Assembly (NCBI GenBank): GCA_020205615.1
Contig: CM035152.1
Coordinates: 150,340,166-150,404,165 of the forward strand
From: Panax quinquefolius
Lineage: Eukaryota; Streptophyta; Magnoliopsida; Apiales; Araliaceae
Length of the DNA: 64,000 nt
Reading direction: 5' to 3'
The translations under genes and the position numbers were made by a program. The notes under the pieces are model-generated. The model ran no database searches. It was not told the DNA's origin and saw only the letters and a program-made list of their open reading frames with translations. Positions 1 to 10,503 of the stretch are shown here, in pieces (within the stretch, counting starts at the first letter, position 1; the number at the start of each line of letters is the position of its first letter).

Positions 1-125
1 CATCATATCTCTCATATTATTGATTCAATTATTGTCACAGTATCATCTGCATAATATGTTATATTATTAAATCAATAACTGAGACGACAAAGTTATTCAT
101 ATTATTATTTGCAATATTGATAATA

Positions 126-230
126 TCTAGAAGTTCTGTCAAGGAGATGTTTGGTCACCTAATTACGCACTAATAAGGAGAAATCCTTATCGAAAAGCCC
201 CCTCTTTCCTGGGAACGACCTGGTTGTTAA
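126..230 (+). promoter_or_regulatory. ~100-bp block conserved in all Tekay LTRs here
   Basis: The block runs from TCTAGAAGTTCTG through GGTCACCTAATT and a short inverted repeat (AAGGAGAAATCCTT) to CCCCCTCTTTCCTGGGAACG. Equivalent blocks lie at about 6217-6313, 13020-13120 (-), 30022-30125, 39440-39543 (-), 46160-46263 (-), 50417-50510 (-), 54160-54260, 58791-58892 and 60347-60450. It sits upstream of the TATA box, in U3. Function unknown. Confidence 0.6.
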
Positions 231-750
231 ATATTGTGAGTTATAATATTAATGATGAATAAGTTCGTGTTGATTAAAGATGAAATTGATATTTCCATTG
301 TATTGGGATTATTGGTGTTAGTGAAAAATCAACATTTATTTCGATAATAATTGATGTCTGGAGGTTATATTGACTAATCAGGTAATTAACCGAATAAATG
401 AGCAATTAATTGTTATTAATTCACATGGTTATAACTATGTGTTCACATGTGTGTACTATTGATTCACATGATTTACTATTAGGGGAGTTGGTGCAAGTTT
501 GATAATACTTGTATGACTAAGTTAAAAATGGAGGAATAGTTGAAGGTACTATACTATAATTAATTTTTTCACATGTTTAGAACTATTGAGTCACATGATT
601 TACTATTCATTCGCATGATTTACTATTAGGGGAGGTGGTGCAAGTTTGATAATACTTGCATGACTAAATTAAAAATGAAGGAAAAGATGAGGGTATTATA
701 CTGTAATATTTTGAGCCCCAAAATGTGCAATTATGGAAACTATATTTTCC

Positions 751-758
751 TATAAATA
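751..758 (+). promoter_or_regulatory. LTR TATA box
   Basis: TATAAATA followed by AAGCTCATTCCTTCATTA, a context repeated in every Tekay LTR of the window. This is the probable U3 promoter, with transcription expected about 30 bp downstream. Confidence 0.6.
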
Positions 759-984
759 TAAGCTCATTCCTTCATTACTTTTCACCAATTCACTAAGTCT
801 CACAAGAGAAATTATTATAGAGAAATTATAGAGAGAGAAGCTATAGAGAGAAAGAAGAAGCGAAGTCTGCTATTTCACTATTCCAGTATCCAGTCTTCTT
901 CTAAGGTAAGGGATATTATTATTATAATAAGGGGTAATATTCTTTCGTATTCATGAAGAGTATTATTTTCTTTCAATACTCGTA

Positions 985-1520
985 AGGGTTGTTATTCCAT
1001 TTTTATTATTATGTTGAATAACTTTGTCTATGCAAGCACTCGCATACATGGTGAAATTCTTCATTATTTCATTCTTTATTATTCTCTGTTGGAATAACCT
1101 GCGTCTGCATGGTCATCGTATGCCCGTGAATTTCATTGTTATTCCATTCTTTATTATTCTCATTGGAATATCCTCGTCATCGCATGGGATTACGCATGAC
1201 CGTTCCATTCTTTATTATTATGTAGGAATATCCATGTAAGCGGATTACGTATGACCGGGTTCCATTCTTTATTATTATGTTGGAATATTCTGTCTGCGGC
1301 ATTATGCACGACTCGTTCCATTATTTATTATTCGTTGGAATAACTCGTTCGCATGCGGCCTATCGCATGCCTGGTGATTTCTTCAGTTATTCCATTCTTT
1401 ATTATTATGTTGGAATAACCTATCTATGTGGATTACCGCATGCATGGTGAATGATCCTTCGTATTCATTCTTTATTAAATTGTGGAAATGATCTGTCTAA
1501 GTGGATTACCGCATGGCGGG
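985..1520 (+). repeat. ~67-bp tandem array in LTR leader (8 units)
   Basis: Eight diverged units each start with TTCCATTCTTTATTATT, then a variant of TGTTGGAATAACCTG, then a variable half containing an imperfect inverted repeat of the type GCGGATTACCGCATGC. The array lies downstream of the TATA box, so it would be in the transcript leader. Short open frames across it (for example 1024-1239) are translations of repeat DNA. Confidence 0.75.
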
Positions 1521-1564
1521 TGAAAACCCAACTTTGGAAGGGTGTTTTGCCACTATCATACAAG

Positions 1565-1915
1565 ATGTCTAATGACATACAACCTCGTGTTATCATAAGA
1601 CAGGGTTGTGCACATCCACTTCCTGAGTATATCTATGAGCACTACCTATATGATCATGGAGTTTGTTTGAAATATAATTCTCAATTGGAGAAAACGGAGA
1701 TAATTATATATCAAGAGAAGACTCACCATTTGAAAGAAGATGATAGTAATCTTCTTGTTTTTCTTTGGGGACTATTGGGTCAATTAAGGATAATTCTGTG
1801 GACATATGATATCTATCATAACCTAGACGCATGGCCTCCTATGTACGAAGGTTTCCTTGAGTATTTTCTAAAGATTTTAATTTCTAAAACAGTTATTGAT
1901 TGTATTTTTATGTAA
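1565..1915 (+). CDS. LTR-borne ORF, 117 codons, unknown product
   Basis: An ATG-initiated frame of 116 residues ends in TAA inside the LTR, about 190 bp before its end. Homologous frames without indels occur at 9302-9652 (one in-frame TAG) and 57610-57960 (one in-frame TGA), both in long-LTR copies; the short-LTR copies lack it. The product would be rich in Tyr, Trp, Leu and His with a central LLVFLWGLLGQ stretch. I do not recognise a family. The frame also stays open upstream to 1451, but homology with the other copies begins near 1528. It could be a captured host exon fragment or chance open sequence. Differences among the three copies include many amino-acid changes, so purifying selection is not evident by eye. 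Only this copy is uninterrupted. Confidence 0.3.
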   Translation: MSNDIQPRVIIRQGCAHPLPEYIYEHYLYDHGVCLKYNSQLEKTEIIIYQEKTHHLKEDDSNLLVFLWGLLGQLRIILWTYDIYHNLDAWPPMYEGFLEYFLKILISKTVIDCIFM

Positions 1916-2105
1916 AATACCATTGTAAGGTTGTGGTCGAGGCACCATGAGAGTTACATACATTTGTATTAAAACTCACAGTTTAACTGTGGGTCGATTT
2001 TACTTACATTTCAACAACAGACACGTGAAGTTTGTAAATGATTTTTATAGTGTGATATCTGGCGACTCAGAATGGGTCGTGTGGACCTATTTTGGGGGAG
2101 TCACA

Positions 2106-3240
2106 TCCTCCTAAAGTAAACACCCAATCTGTAGTGGATTTATTTTCTCCCAAACTCAATATCTAACTAGCGGCGGTATATCCTTCTAATATACCAGGAA
2201 ACTTTGAGTATTATAGGCCTAAATCTTTAGTTATCTTAAGGTATCCAAGAACTCTCCCAATGGCATTCCAATGCTCAATACTTGGGTGACTGGTAAATCT
2301 ACTGAGTTTACTAACCGCAAATGCTATATCCGGTCTTGTGCATTGCGTTGCATACATAAGACTTCTAATAGCACTAACAAACTCTAATTTGAGCTAATGT
2401 TCTTACATCATTCTTGATTAACTTGATACTTGGATCAAAAGGAGTACTTACTTCTTTAAATTTTAAGTGACTGAATTTTTTCAGCACTTTCTCAATGTAA
2501 TGAGATTGATTCAATACATATCCCCCACTATTTCTTTTTACTTTGATACCAAGGATTGTATCCACTTGTCCAAGATCCTTCATCTTAAATGTAGAAGACA
2601 GAAACCTCTTCGTTTCTGTAACTCCATCCATGTGATTGCTTACAATCAACATGTCACCAATATACAAGCAAATTAACATGACATAATTATCACAAGTTCT
2701 GATATAAACACATTTATCAGCTACATTATGTTTTAAACCATATGATAAAATTGTTTTATCAAATTTCTCATGCCATTGTTTAGGTGCTTGTTTTAAACCA
2801 TATAAAGACTTGACTAATTTACAAACTTTATGTTCATTTTCTGGCAGGACAAAACCTTCTAGTTGTTCCATATAGACCTCCTCATTGAGATCTCCATTGA
2901 GAAATGCCGTTTTTACATCCATTTGATGAACATATAAGTTATAAATTGAAGCTAATGCAAACATTATTCGGACTGAAGTTATTCTTGCTACTGGTGCATA
3001 TGTGTCAAAATAATCAATACCTTGTTTTTGCCTAAAGCTTTTGGCCACTAACCTAGCCATGTAGGTGTGCAAAGTACCACCGGTATGATACTTTCTACGA
3101 AACACCCACTTACAACCAATAGATTTAGAACCAGAAGGCAAATCAACAAGCTCCCAACTGTGGTTTGATATTATAGAATCCATTTCATCTCTAATAGCAT
3201 CTTTCTAAAAAACTGCATCTCTAGAAGCCATAGCCTCTTT
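2106..3240 (-). pseudogene. Copia reverse transcriptase and partial RNase H (RVT_2)
   Basis: Reading leftward, the segment starts with the MASRDAVF...KDAIRDEM stretch typical of the copia RT N-terminus, continues through GCKWVFRRKY, DTYAPVARI, VHQMDVKTAFLNG, SLYGLKQAPKQWHEKFD and the catalytic-box region, and ends in RNase H at TTDWVFTLGG. The YVDD box near 2660 reads YIGD, so one catalytic aspartate is gone. A Trp-to-stop change lies near 3206, and further stops and a frame change occur between 2373 and 2106. An open frame remains at 2374-3183. The enzyme would have copied element RNA into cDNA in cytoplasmic particles; this copy is dead. Confidence 0.9.
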
Positions 3241-4272
3241 AAACGTCTTTGGGTCATCTTCCACTTGAAGAACTATAGGGATCGTTCTCACAACTTCATC
3301 TCTATTACCTTCTACAAGGTAAAAAGAAATATACTGAGAGTCAATCTCATTCGGTCCCAAAGATTTTGCTTTTCGTACCCTTTTACTTTTCCTTTGTTCA
3401 TTTGATTGCTAACCAATCATTTGTGAACTACGTTGCTCAACAATCTCTTGAGATGGTTCTCCTAGTGCTTCACCACTAGGTGGGTTTTGAAACCTATTAC
3501 CTTTAGTTAATAAGTGTTCAAAGAATTCAACATTGCTGGATTCAATAATGACATTTGAATCTAAATTTAAGAGCCGATATGCTTTACTATGCAATGCATA
3601 GCCTACAAAAGCACATTTGATCCCTCTAGGCCCCAACTTGGTCTTCTTTGGATCATTGTTTTTACAATATGCAAGACACCCCCACACTTTAAAATATTCA
3701 ATGTTGGGTTTTTGTCCCTTCCATAACTCATATGGAGACATATGATTTCTTTTCATAGGAATCCTATTCAGTATATGACAAGCAGAAAGTAAAGCTTCAC
3801 CCCACAAATTAAAAGATAATTCAACATGCAATAACATAGCATTAACCATTTCCAAATAAGTTCTATTACATCTTTCGGCTAATCCATTTTGTTCTGGTAT
3901 TCATGGAGTAATACATTCATAAATTATGCCATTTTCTTCACAAAATGCATTAAATTCATTAGGAAAGTATTCACCTCCTCTATCACTTCTAATTATTTTA
4001 ATTTTCTTTCCTAACTGATTCTCAACTTCTGCTTTATAGTTCTTAAACACACTAAATGCCTCATTTTTATTTTTTAACAAGTATACATAAGTATATCTAG
4101 AACTATCATCAATAAATGTTATAAAATATCTATTGCCACTTCTAGTTAACATGCCATTTAATTCACAAATATCAGAATGTACTAATTCTAATAAACTAGT
4201 GTTTCTTTTAACACTTTTAAATGGCTTCTTTATCATCTTGGATTTAACACAACTCACATTTCTTAAAATCAT
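3241..4272 (-). pseudogene. Copia integrase
   Basis: The core starts with LLELVHSDICELNG, has FIDDSSRYTYVYLL and the second acidic motif RSDRGGEYF, then a stop at 3901-3903 (Gly to TGA) just before PEQNGLAER. The frame continues at 3855-3409 with ALLSACHILNRIP, SPYELWKGQKPN and KVWGCLAYC, the usual copia integrase C-terminal region. The first two acidic residues and the following GLAER segment are visible, so the core was functional before the nonsense mutation. The stretch 3241-3408 is the poorly conserved integrase-RT linker. Confidence 0.88.
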
Positions 4273-4652
4273 TTACATTGCAAGATATCAAACCATTTTT
4301 AACCATTCTTTTCATAGTACTTAAACCCACATGTGCAAGTCTATTATGCCATAAAAAAATTGAGTCAACTATATAAACAGAATCATTATTCTTATTATTA
4401 ATAGAATCATTAGATACAATTGAGAGTTTGACCATTCTATCACTGGAATAGTCTTTTCCAAAAAATGACCATTTAGGGACAGGATTAACTTTCTCGATTC
4501 GAATACAGACTTAATACCCGGTTTGCCCAAAAGATCCCCACTAACAAGATTCCTATTCATATCAGGAACATGGAGAACATTGGTGAGAGTCACTTTCTTG
4601 CCTGAAGTGAAGACAAGTTCCACATTTCCTTTGCCTATCACTTTAGACCTCT
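4244..4652 (-). pseudogene. Copia protease end and GAG-pre-integrase domain
   Basis: The remnant opens at SKVIGKGNVEL, continues with LTNVLHVPDMNRNLVS (between protease and integrase in copia polyproteins), changes frame near 4435, and holds LWHNRLAHVGLSTMKRM...CELC, the HHCC-type zinc-binding GAG-pre-integrase domain. The protease active site itself is missing because the element is cut at 4652. Confidence 0.82.
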
Positions 4653-4673
4653 CACTACAACAAAAAGGCTTAT
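4653..4673 (+). repeat. CACTA left terminal inverted repeat
   Basis: Begins CACTACAACAAAAAGGC and is identical over 21 bp to the complement of 15571-15591. Confidence 0.92.
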
Positions 4674-4870
4674 TTCCGACAGAATATTTTGTCGGTCATA
4701 AGGATATTCTGTCGAGGTTAACCTCATTTCCGACGGAATATTCGGTCGGAACTTCTATCAGAGTATATAAGTTGGTGTGAAATTAAGTCCGCTTGGTCTT
4801 TCTGGCTTGGGATACTTACTTTCGACGGACTTATCTTCGACCGAATATTCAGTCGGTTAAGGTGTGGTTA
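4674..4870. repeat. CACTA left subterminal motif cluster
   Basis: Several copies of TTCCGAC, GACGGAATATTC and GTCGG occur in both orientations (about 4674-4760 and 4820-4860), forming short palindromes. In CACTA elements such subterminal repeats bind the accessory transposase. The right end has a weaker set of CGGTC/GACCG motifs at 15345-15570. Confidence 0.65.
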
Positions 4871-5000
4871 AACTAAACTATATCAAACATCCCATTAAGG
4901 TGCGGTTAAACTAAATGTCAAACCAAATACAAAACCAAAGTAATGAAAATGTTTAAACTACAATACATCAGAAATTATGTAAAATACAAAAGAATGTAAA
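4871..5000. other. CACTA 3' non-coding segment
   Basis: AT-rich sequence between the subterminal repeats and the stop of the minus-strand gene. It contains a short direct repeat of AAGGTG(T/C)GGTTAAACTAAA. Confidence 0.4.
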
Positions 5001-5653
5001 CTAAGTTAAGCTAGTAGAGCCCCCGGTGTGAGGAGGATCATCGGGTGGGCGTCGACGCTGCTCTGGAGTATGAAAATCGCCATCATCATCATCCCGCTTG
5101 TCATCATTGGGCCACAATTACCGCTGATACAATATAATGTAACTCATTAGTCCATATATATGATTCAGTTAAAGATAAATAAATGAAAATTAAATAACAT
5201 GCAGAATATATATTTGTATTTAAAACGAAGTATACCTGAGCAGTCAAGTGCTGACTCAACATTGGCCTAAACGCGTCCTCGACTAAGGTAACCACCATCC
5301 GAACAATCTCGTTGCGTATCGCGGCCCATTGCTCCAGAGGGATACCCAGATTTCTACGGTGGCACCAAATTGCAACGCCCTGCATGTAAGTCGATGGAGG
5401 AAAAAAAATGGTCGGTGGATCCTGACGATGGAACAATAGATCGTTCTCAAACCTCTCCGACACCACAACCATAACACGCTGGAACAAAGCATCGTCTAAG
5501 CCAGTGCCCGTATGTGATGGTCCCACGGGGGATCTCGGACGCAGACGCTAGCTAGAGCCTACAAAAATAAATATAACATGAATAATATTATAAGTTTACT
5601 TTATTCATAAATAAGAAATAAACTAAAATATTATACCTCCTGGCAGTGTATAG
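5001..5653 (-). pseudogene. CACTA gene, 3' exons (after the LTR insertion)
   Basis: Reading leftward from 5653, a short exon end is followed by a plausible intron (donor GTATAATATT near 5637, acceptor TTTTTGTAG near 5560). The next exon reads VGPSHTGTGLDDALFQR...FPPSTYMQGVAIWCHRRN...LTAQ to a GTATAC donor near 5236. The last exon, from about 5120, has an early TAA and then an acidic tail (NDDKRDDDDGDF) ending at a stop at 5001-5003. The upstream half lies at 9850-10889, separated by the solo LTR. The sequence fits the C-terminal part of the second CACTA-type protein, but I recognise no catalytic motif here. Confidence 0.6.
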
Positions 5654-6840
5654 TGTGAGATCCCAAATTTTATGAAATGAAAGTATTCAATTTTCTTATA
5701 ATTATTATGTTATTTAGTAAATGGTTAAATTGAGAAAGGGTTAAAGGTAAGGGTGATATTTGAAAATTTTACAAAGTAAGCAAGTTGTTATTCGTTGTGT
5801 TGGGGAATATTCGATTGGTCGGGGAATATTCGTTTTCAAAAAGAATATTCGTTCGACGGCATAATCATTGGCGGACCCCCCAACGGAAGTATTTTTGTAT
5901 TTAGAAAACAACAGATTTATCTTTTATTAAAATAACTACGAAAGTGTTATCATTAAAAGCGCTTGAACTACTCAAGAGTAAAAGTACAAAGAATACGCTG
6001 TGGTTGCATAAGAGTAGCACACTCAGATTGATTATTGATGCTTACGTAAGAAGTCACTCGCTTATACTCAATTATTACTACAAGAATTGCTTTGATCATA
6101 TCTCTCATATTATTGATTTGATTATTGTCCCAAAGATCATCCGCATAATATGATATATTATTAAATCAATAATTGAGACGACAAAGTTATTCATATTATT
6201 ATTTGCAATATCGACAATGTCTAGAAGTTCATTAAGGAGAGGTTAGATAATCTAATCATACGCAATAGGAGAGAAATCCTTATCGAAAAGCCCCTCTTTC
6301 GAAACGACACGGTTGTTAAATATTGTGAGTTATAATATTAATGATGAATAAGTTCGTGTTGATTAAAGATGAAATTGATAGTTCCATTGTGTTGGAATTA
6401 TTAGTGTTAGTGAAAATCGACATTTATTTCGATAATAATTGATGTCCTGGAGGTTATATCGACCAATCGGGTAATTAACCTGATAAATAAGCAATTAATT
6501 GCTATTAATTCACATGCTTATAACTATGTGTTCACATGTGTGTACTATTGATTCATATGATTTACTATTAGGGGAGTTGGTGCAAGTTTGATAATACTTG
6601 CATTTACTAAGTTAAAAATGGAGGTATAAATGAAGGTACTATACTATAATTAATTTTTTCACATGTTTAGAACTATTGAGTCACATGATTTACTATTGAT
6701 TCACATGATTTACTATTAGGGGAAGTGGTGCAAGTTTGATAATTCTTGCATGACTAAATTAAAAATGAAGAAAAAGATGAGGGTATTATACTGTAATATT
6801 TTGAGCCCCAAAATGTGCAATTATGGAAACTATATTTTTC

Positions 6841-6848
6841 TATAAATA
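6841..6848 (+). promoter_or_regulatory. LTR TATA box
   Basis: TATAAATA followed by GAAGCTCATTCCTTCATTA, about 1.19 kb into the LTR. Confidence 0.6.
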
Positions 6849-7079
6849 GAAGCTCATTCCTTCATTATTTTTCACCAATTCACTAAGTCTCACAAGAGCA
6901 ATTATTATAGAGAAATTATAGAGAGAGAAGCTATAGAGAGAAAGAAGAAGCGAAGTTTGCTACTTCACTATTCAAGTATCCAGTCTTCTTCTGAGGTAAG
7001 GAATATTATTATTATTGTAAGGGGTATTATTCTTTCGTATTCATGAAGAGAGTTATTTTCTTTCAATACTCGTAAGGGT

Positions 7080-7610
7080 TGTTATTCCATTTTTTATTAT
7101 TATGTTGAATAACTCGTTTACGCTAAGTACCATGTACATGGTAAAATTCTTCTGTTATTCCATTCTTTATTATTCTCATTTGGAATAACTCGTCTGCATA
7201 GGCCTATCACATGCCCGTGTTCTGTTGTTATTCCATTCTTTATTATTCTCATTGGAATATCCTATCTCGTAAGCGGATTACGCACGACCGGTTCCATTCT
7301 TTATTATTCATTTGAATATCCTGTTTGTGCGTAATACGCATGACCGGTTCCATTCTTTATTATTCTGTTAGAATATCCTGTCATGCAGACAGATTATGCA
7401 TGACTGGCTCCATTCATTATTATTCTGCTGGGAATAACTCATCATGCGATTACTATCGCGATGCGGTGAATTCTTCATTATTCCATTCTTTATTATTCTG
7501 TTGGAATAACATGTCTATGTGGATTACCGCATGCATGGTGAATGATCCTTTGTATTCATTCCTTATTAAATTGTGGAAATGTTCTGTCTACGTGGATTAC
7601 CACATGGCGG
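7080..7610 (+). repeat. ~67-bp tandem array in LTR leader (8 units)
   Basis: Units start near 7081, 7155, 7217, 7293, 7348, 7409, 7478 and 7550, each with the TTCCATTCTTTATTATT core. Open frames at 7325-7997 are repeat translations. Confidence 0.75.
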
Positions 7611-7719
7611 GTAAAAATCCATTTGCAGTTTTGTATAATCTATTATACTCGTATGAGATATCATTTCTTTTGTACTCGTCATGGAATATCATTTTCTTTG
7701 GTATTTTTTTACGAGTTAT

Positions 7720-7950
7720 TATTCACGGGTTACTATTCACCCAGTTACTATTCATCTAGTATTATTCACTCGGGTATTCGGGGCACTTTTCGTGTCGAAG
7801 TACTATTCACGAGTTACTATTCACCCAAATTACTATTCACCCGAATATTATTCACTCGGGTATTTGGGGTACTTTTCATGTCGCGGTACTATTCACGAGG
7901 TACTATTCCTAAAGTACTATTCATAGGGTACTATTGTGGGGTACTATTTA
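7720..7950 (+). repeat. TTACTATTCAC short tandem array
   Basis: Repeated TACTATTCACGAG/TACTATTCACCC units of about 12-15 bp. The same motif (complement GTGAATAGTAAC) recurs at 11800-12040, 38550-38630 and 45160-45350 in minus-oriented LTRs. Confidence 0.7.
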
Positions 7951-9301
7951 CTCGAAAAATATATTTCTTTTCTGTCCAAATTATTTTTGGTACATGAATA
8001 TTATTCTTGAATTTTACTCCACAAAGCAGTATCATGTTGACAATTTGGATATTTTTAAATATTGGATAAATTTAAAGTCTTTAATATTTATCCTTGATTT
8101 CGTTTGATTAATGCTTATATCATTGTCATCATCCTCATGCTTATATTATGATGAAAGTCGCTTTCGCTTACGTGCAAAGATGGATTGATTATCTCGCTTT
8201 TTACGACAGATATCTTTGCTTACGTGCAAAGATGAACTATTGATTGATGAGTATCTTTGGCTTATGTTCACGGATGAACTGCTTTTATTAGTATGATTAT
8301 GATCGTGGATCATTCTAGTATAATCATGACCCGTAATGTTATAGATGATGTGGTAAAAGTCCTCATCGTCTGTAGTGCATCGATGGATAGTTATTGGTAT
8401 GATTATAACCATGGATTATTCGGTATAATCATGACCATCGATGATTACATATCCTTCCTCGTCAGTAAGTGTGGATGATTCGATGATGTGGATTATTTAT
8501 TGTCGAGTCTCGCCGATAAAATATTGATTATACACTTTTAATTCGTAAAAGATGTAGATATCATGCTCTACTTGACTCTTCTAAAATACAATTTATGCCT
8601 TTTGCCCTGTAGTGCAAAGATAAATTGTTAATGAATATCTTTGGTCAGTAGTGCAAAGATGAATTTATTAAGTATGATTATGAGCGGTGAATTGTGATTT
8701 GGTATAATCATGATTTTTATGTTTCGTGAAGATAGGTGATGAAAATTATATTCGTCCCGGTGCGAAAAGGATTTAGAATCACAATTATGATTATGAGTTA
8801 TTCATATGATTGTGGACAGGAATTGTTGATTAATGTTACAGGGATAAAACATTATTTGTGGACTTTTAAGATAAAGAAGATAATAGACCAATTGGTCTAT
8901 TTGCCTCTTCTAATGGATTGCTCGTTTCGCTGCAACTATGGTTGAAAAGTTTTATCATCTACCATATATTCTAAATCTCTGATTTATTACTGATGAAGGC
9001 TATTGATAATTTAATTATCTTTAGTCATGATATTCTTTACTGGGCTAGTTGTGCTCACCCTTTTTGGTTCACAATTCCTTTTAGGTAATAAGAGTGTTGC
9101 CGGGTCGAGCGGGGATAACACGGGAATAGAACAGTGGTCTATAGCTGTTGAGGTTCTCCTTAAATAGTATGGAAATAATTTTATTGATAACTTTAGATAA
9201 GTGTGTCGTATTGTATACGTCAATTGATATTTAATTTTGGTGAACCGAATAGGGTGAGGTGAACCAAACTTTGGAAGGGTGTTTTGTCACTATCATACAA
9301 G

Positions 9302-9652
9302 ATGTCTAATGACATACAACCTCGGTTTATCATAAGACAGGGTTGTGCACATCCACTTACTGAGTATATCTAGGAGCACTACTTATATGATCTTGTAGTT
9401 TGGTTAAAATATAATTTTCAATTGCAGACAGTGGAGATAATTATATGTCAAGAGAAGACTCACCAATGGAAAGAAGATGATAGTAATCTTCTTGTTTTAT
9501 TTTGGGGACTATTGGGTCAACCAAGGATATTTCTGTGGACATATGATATCTATCATAACCTAGACGCATGGCCTCCCATGTACGAATGTTTCCTTGAGTA
9601 TTTTCCAAAGATTTTAATTTCTAAAACAGTTATTGACTGTACTTTTATGTAA
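9302..9652 (+). pseudogene. LTR-borne ORF, broken copy
   Basis: Colinear with the 117-codon frame at 1565-1915, without indels, with the same start and TAA end. An in-frame TAG near 9370 (TATATCTAG) interrupts it. An ATG-free open remainder runs on to 9652. Product unknown. Confidence 0.45.
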
Positions 9653-9849
9653 AGTACCATTGTAAGGTTGTGGTCAAGGCACCATGAGAGGTACATACAT
9701 TTGTATTAAAGCTCACAGTTTAACTGTGGTCGTATTCTGCACGACATGTTTACAGTTGTATAAATAAAGTTTGTAAATGATTTTTATAGTGTGATATCTG
9801 GCGACTCAGAATGGGTCGTGTGTACCTATTTTGGGGGCGTCACATATAG

Positions 9850-10503
9850 GCTGGTTTCCTCGGTAACCCTAGCACTCGATACCGGCCGGTAGTACTAGTG
9901 GGAGTATCCTAGGACGCGACCCAAAGAGCCGTCTCCTCGTCCTGAGATAAACTAATCTCGGGCAGAGGGACGGTGGAATCTAACGTCTCAGCATTGCCCC
10001 TAGCAGTCTGCAACTCTATTATACGCTGGCTGCGGAGCTTCTCAAATCGTTCCTGTAATTTGATATACAAGTTAGTTATCTTGGTATCATCATATAAATT
10101 ACGTAATATTATCCTAAATAATATTTATTATAGTAAATGTATTACCTGTATAGTTAGTGTTGCTGGAGATATCGTCAACCCCGAAGTAGAGCCCTTCGGC
10201 GTATGGACTCTATCCCAGAACTCGATCATAGTAGGAGGTCGGCCCAAGCTACTCTGCATGGCCTAAATCATATACATTAAATAATGTCACCTTAATTTAC
10301 TATAGTTGCAGTTTAATATTAAACTAAACTAAAGGGAAATACATACCGACTTAACCTCCTGAAACGACTGCGAGCCAGAAGTATGTACAACTCGCAGCTT
10401 GCCACAATTCTTCTTCATCTGCTCAGACTTGGTCTTGAACACATCATCATCCCAGTACGCACACATCGCAGCCCATGCTGCTTGACGCATGCTCGTTTTT
10501 AGC
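9850..10503 (-). pseudogene. CACTA gene, Transposase_24-like exons
   Basis: Reading leftward: an exon to 10347 with RQAAWAAMCAYWDDDVFKTKS...HTSGSQSFQEVK, typical of the plant Transposase_24 family (PF03004); an intron with donor GTATGT at 10346 and acceptor ATTTAG at 10263; an exon MQSSLGRPPTMIEFWDRVHTP to a GTAATAC donor at 10145; an intron to an acceptor TTACAG at 10053; then an exon ERFEKLRSQRI...LPEISL that continues across the solo LTR into 5653. Clean GT-AG introns suggest the frame was once expressed. This protein type accompanies CACTA transposases; its biochemical role is poorly defined. Confidence 0.7.

Larger units (their letters stand above)
1..2105 (+). mobile_element. Tekay-type LTR (L1), 5' end outside window
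   Basis: This is the right-hand part of a long Ty3/gypsy LTR. It matches the solo LTR at 5654-9844 block by block: the leader sequence from about 6096 onward, a TATA box, the ~67-bp array, the LTR-borne reading frame and the terminal block ending in GGGGGAGTCACA. It stops at 2105, directly against copia RNase H sequence on the other strand. Compared with 5654-9844 it lacks about 1.65 kb between the array (near 1525) and the segment resuming near 1528 (equivalent to about 7610-9260), so it is internally deleted. Whether it is a solo LTR or a 3' LTR cannot be told because its left end is outside the window. Confidence 0.85.
2106..4652 (-). mobile_element. Copia-1: truncated Ty1/copia retrotransposon
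   Basis: On the minus strand the order is end of protease, GAG-pre-integrase, integrase, reverse transcriptase, RNase H, which is the copia order (integrase before RT). Both ends are lost. The 5' part stops at 4652 against a CACTA terminal repeat, and the 3' part stops in RNase H at 2106 against the Tekay LTR. No LTR, PBS or PPT of its own is present. It resembles copia-2 at 15592 onward in integrase and RT but is clearly a different copy or family. Confidence 0.88.
5654..9844 (+). mobile_element. Solo Tekay-type LTR (L2), long subtype, TSD tatag
   Basis: Begins TGTGAGATCCCAAATTTT and ends GGGGGCGTCACA, with identical 5-bp duplications tatag at 5649-5653 and 9845-9849. CACTA coding sequence continues on both sides. 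At 4191 bp this is a complete solo LTR. Order inside: GAATATTCG-rich start, conserved block 6217-6313, TATA 6841, ~67-bp array 7080-7610, TACTATTCAC array 7720-7950, GTAGTGCA units about 8150-8680, the broken LTR-borne frame 9302-9652, and the terminal block. Confidence 0.95.

Noticed and set aside
985..1520. Regular repeats with variable parts, reminiscent of a CRISPR array
   Set aside because: Units are diverged, about 67 bp without exact direct repeats, recur in seven LTRs, and lie in plant retrotransposon DNA.
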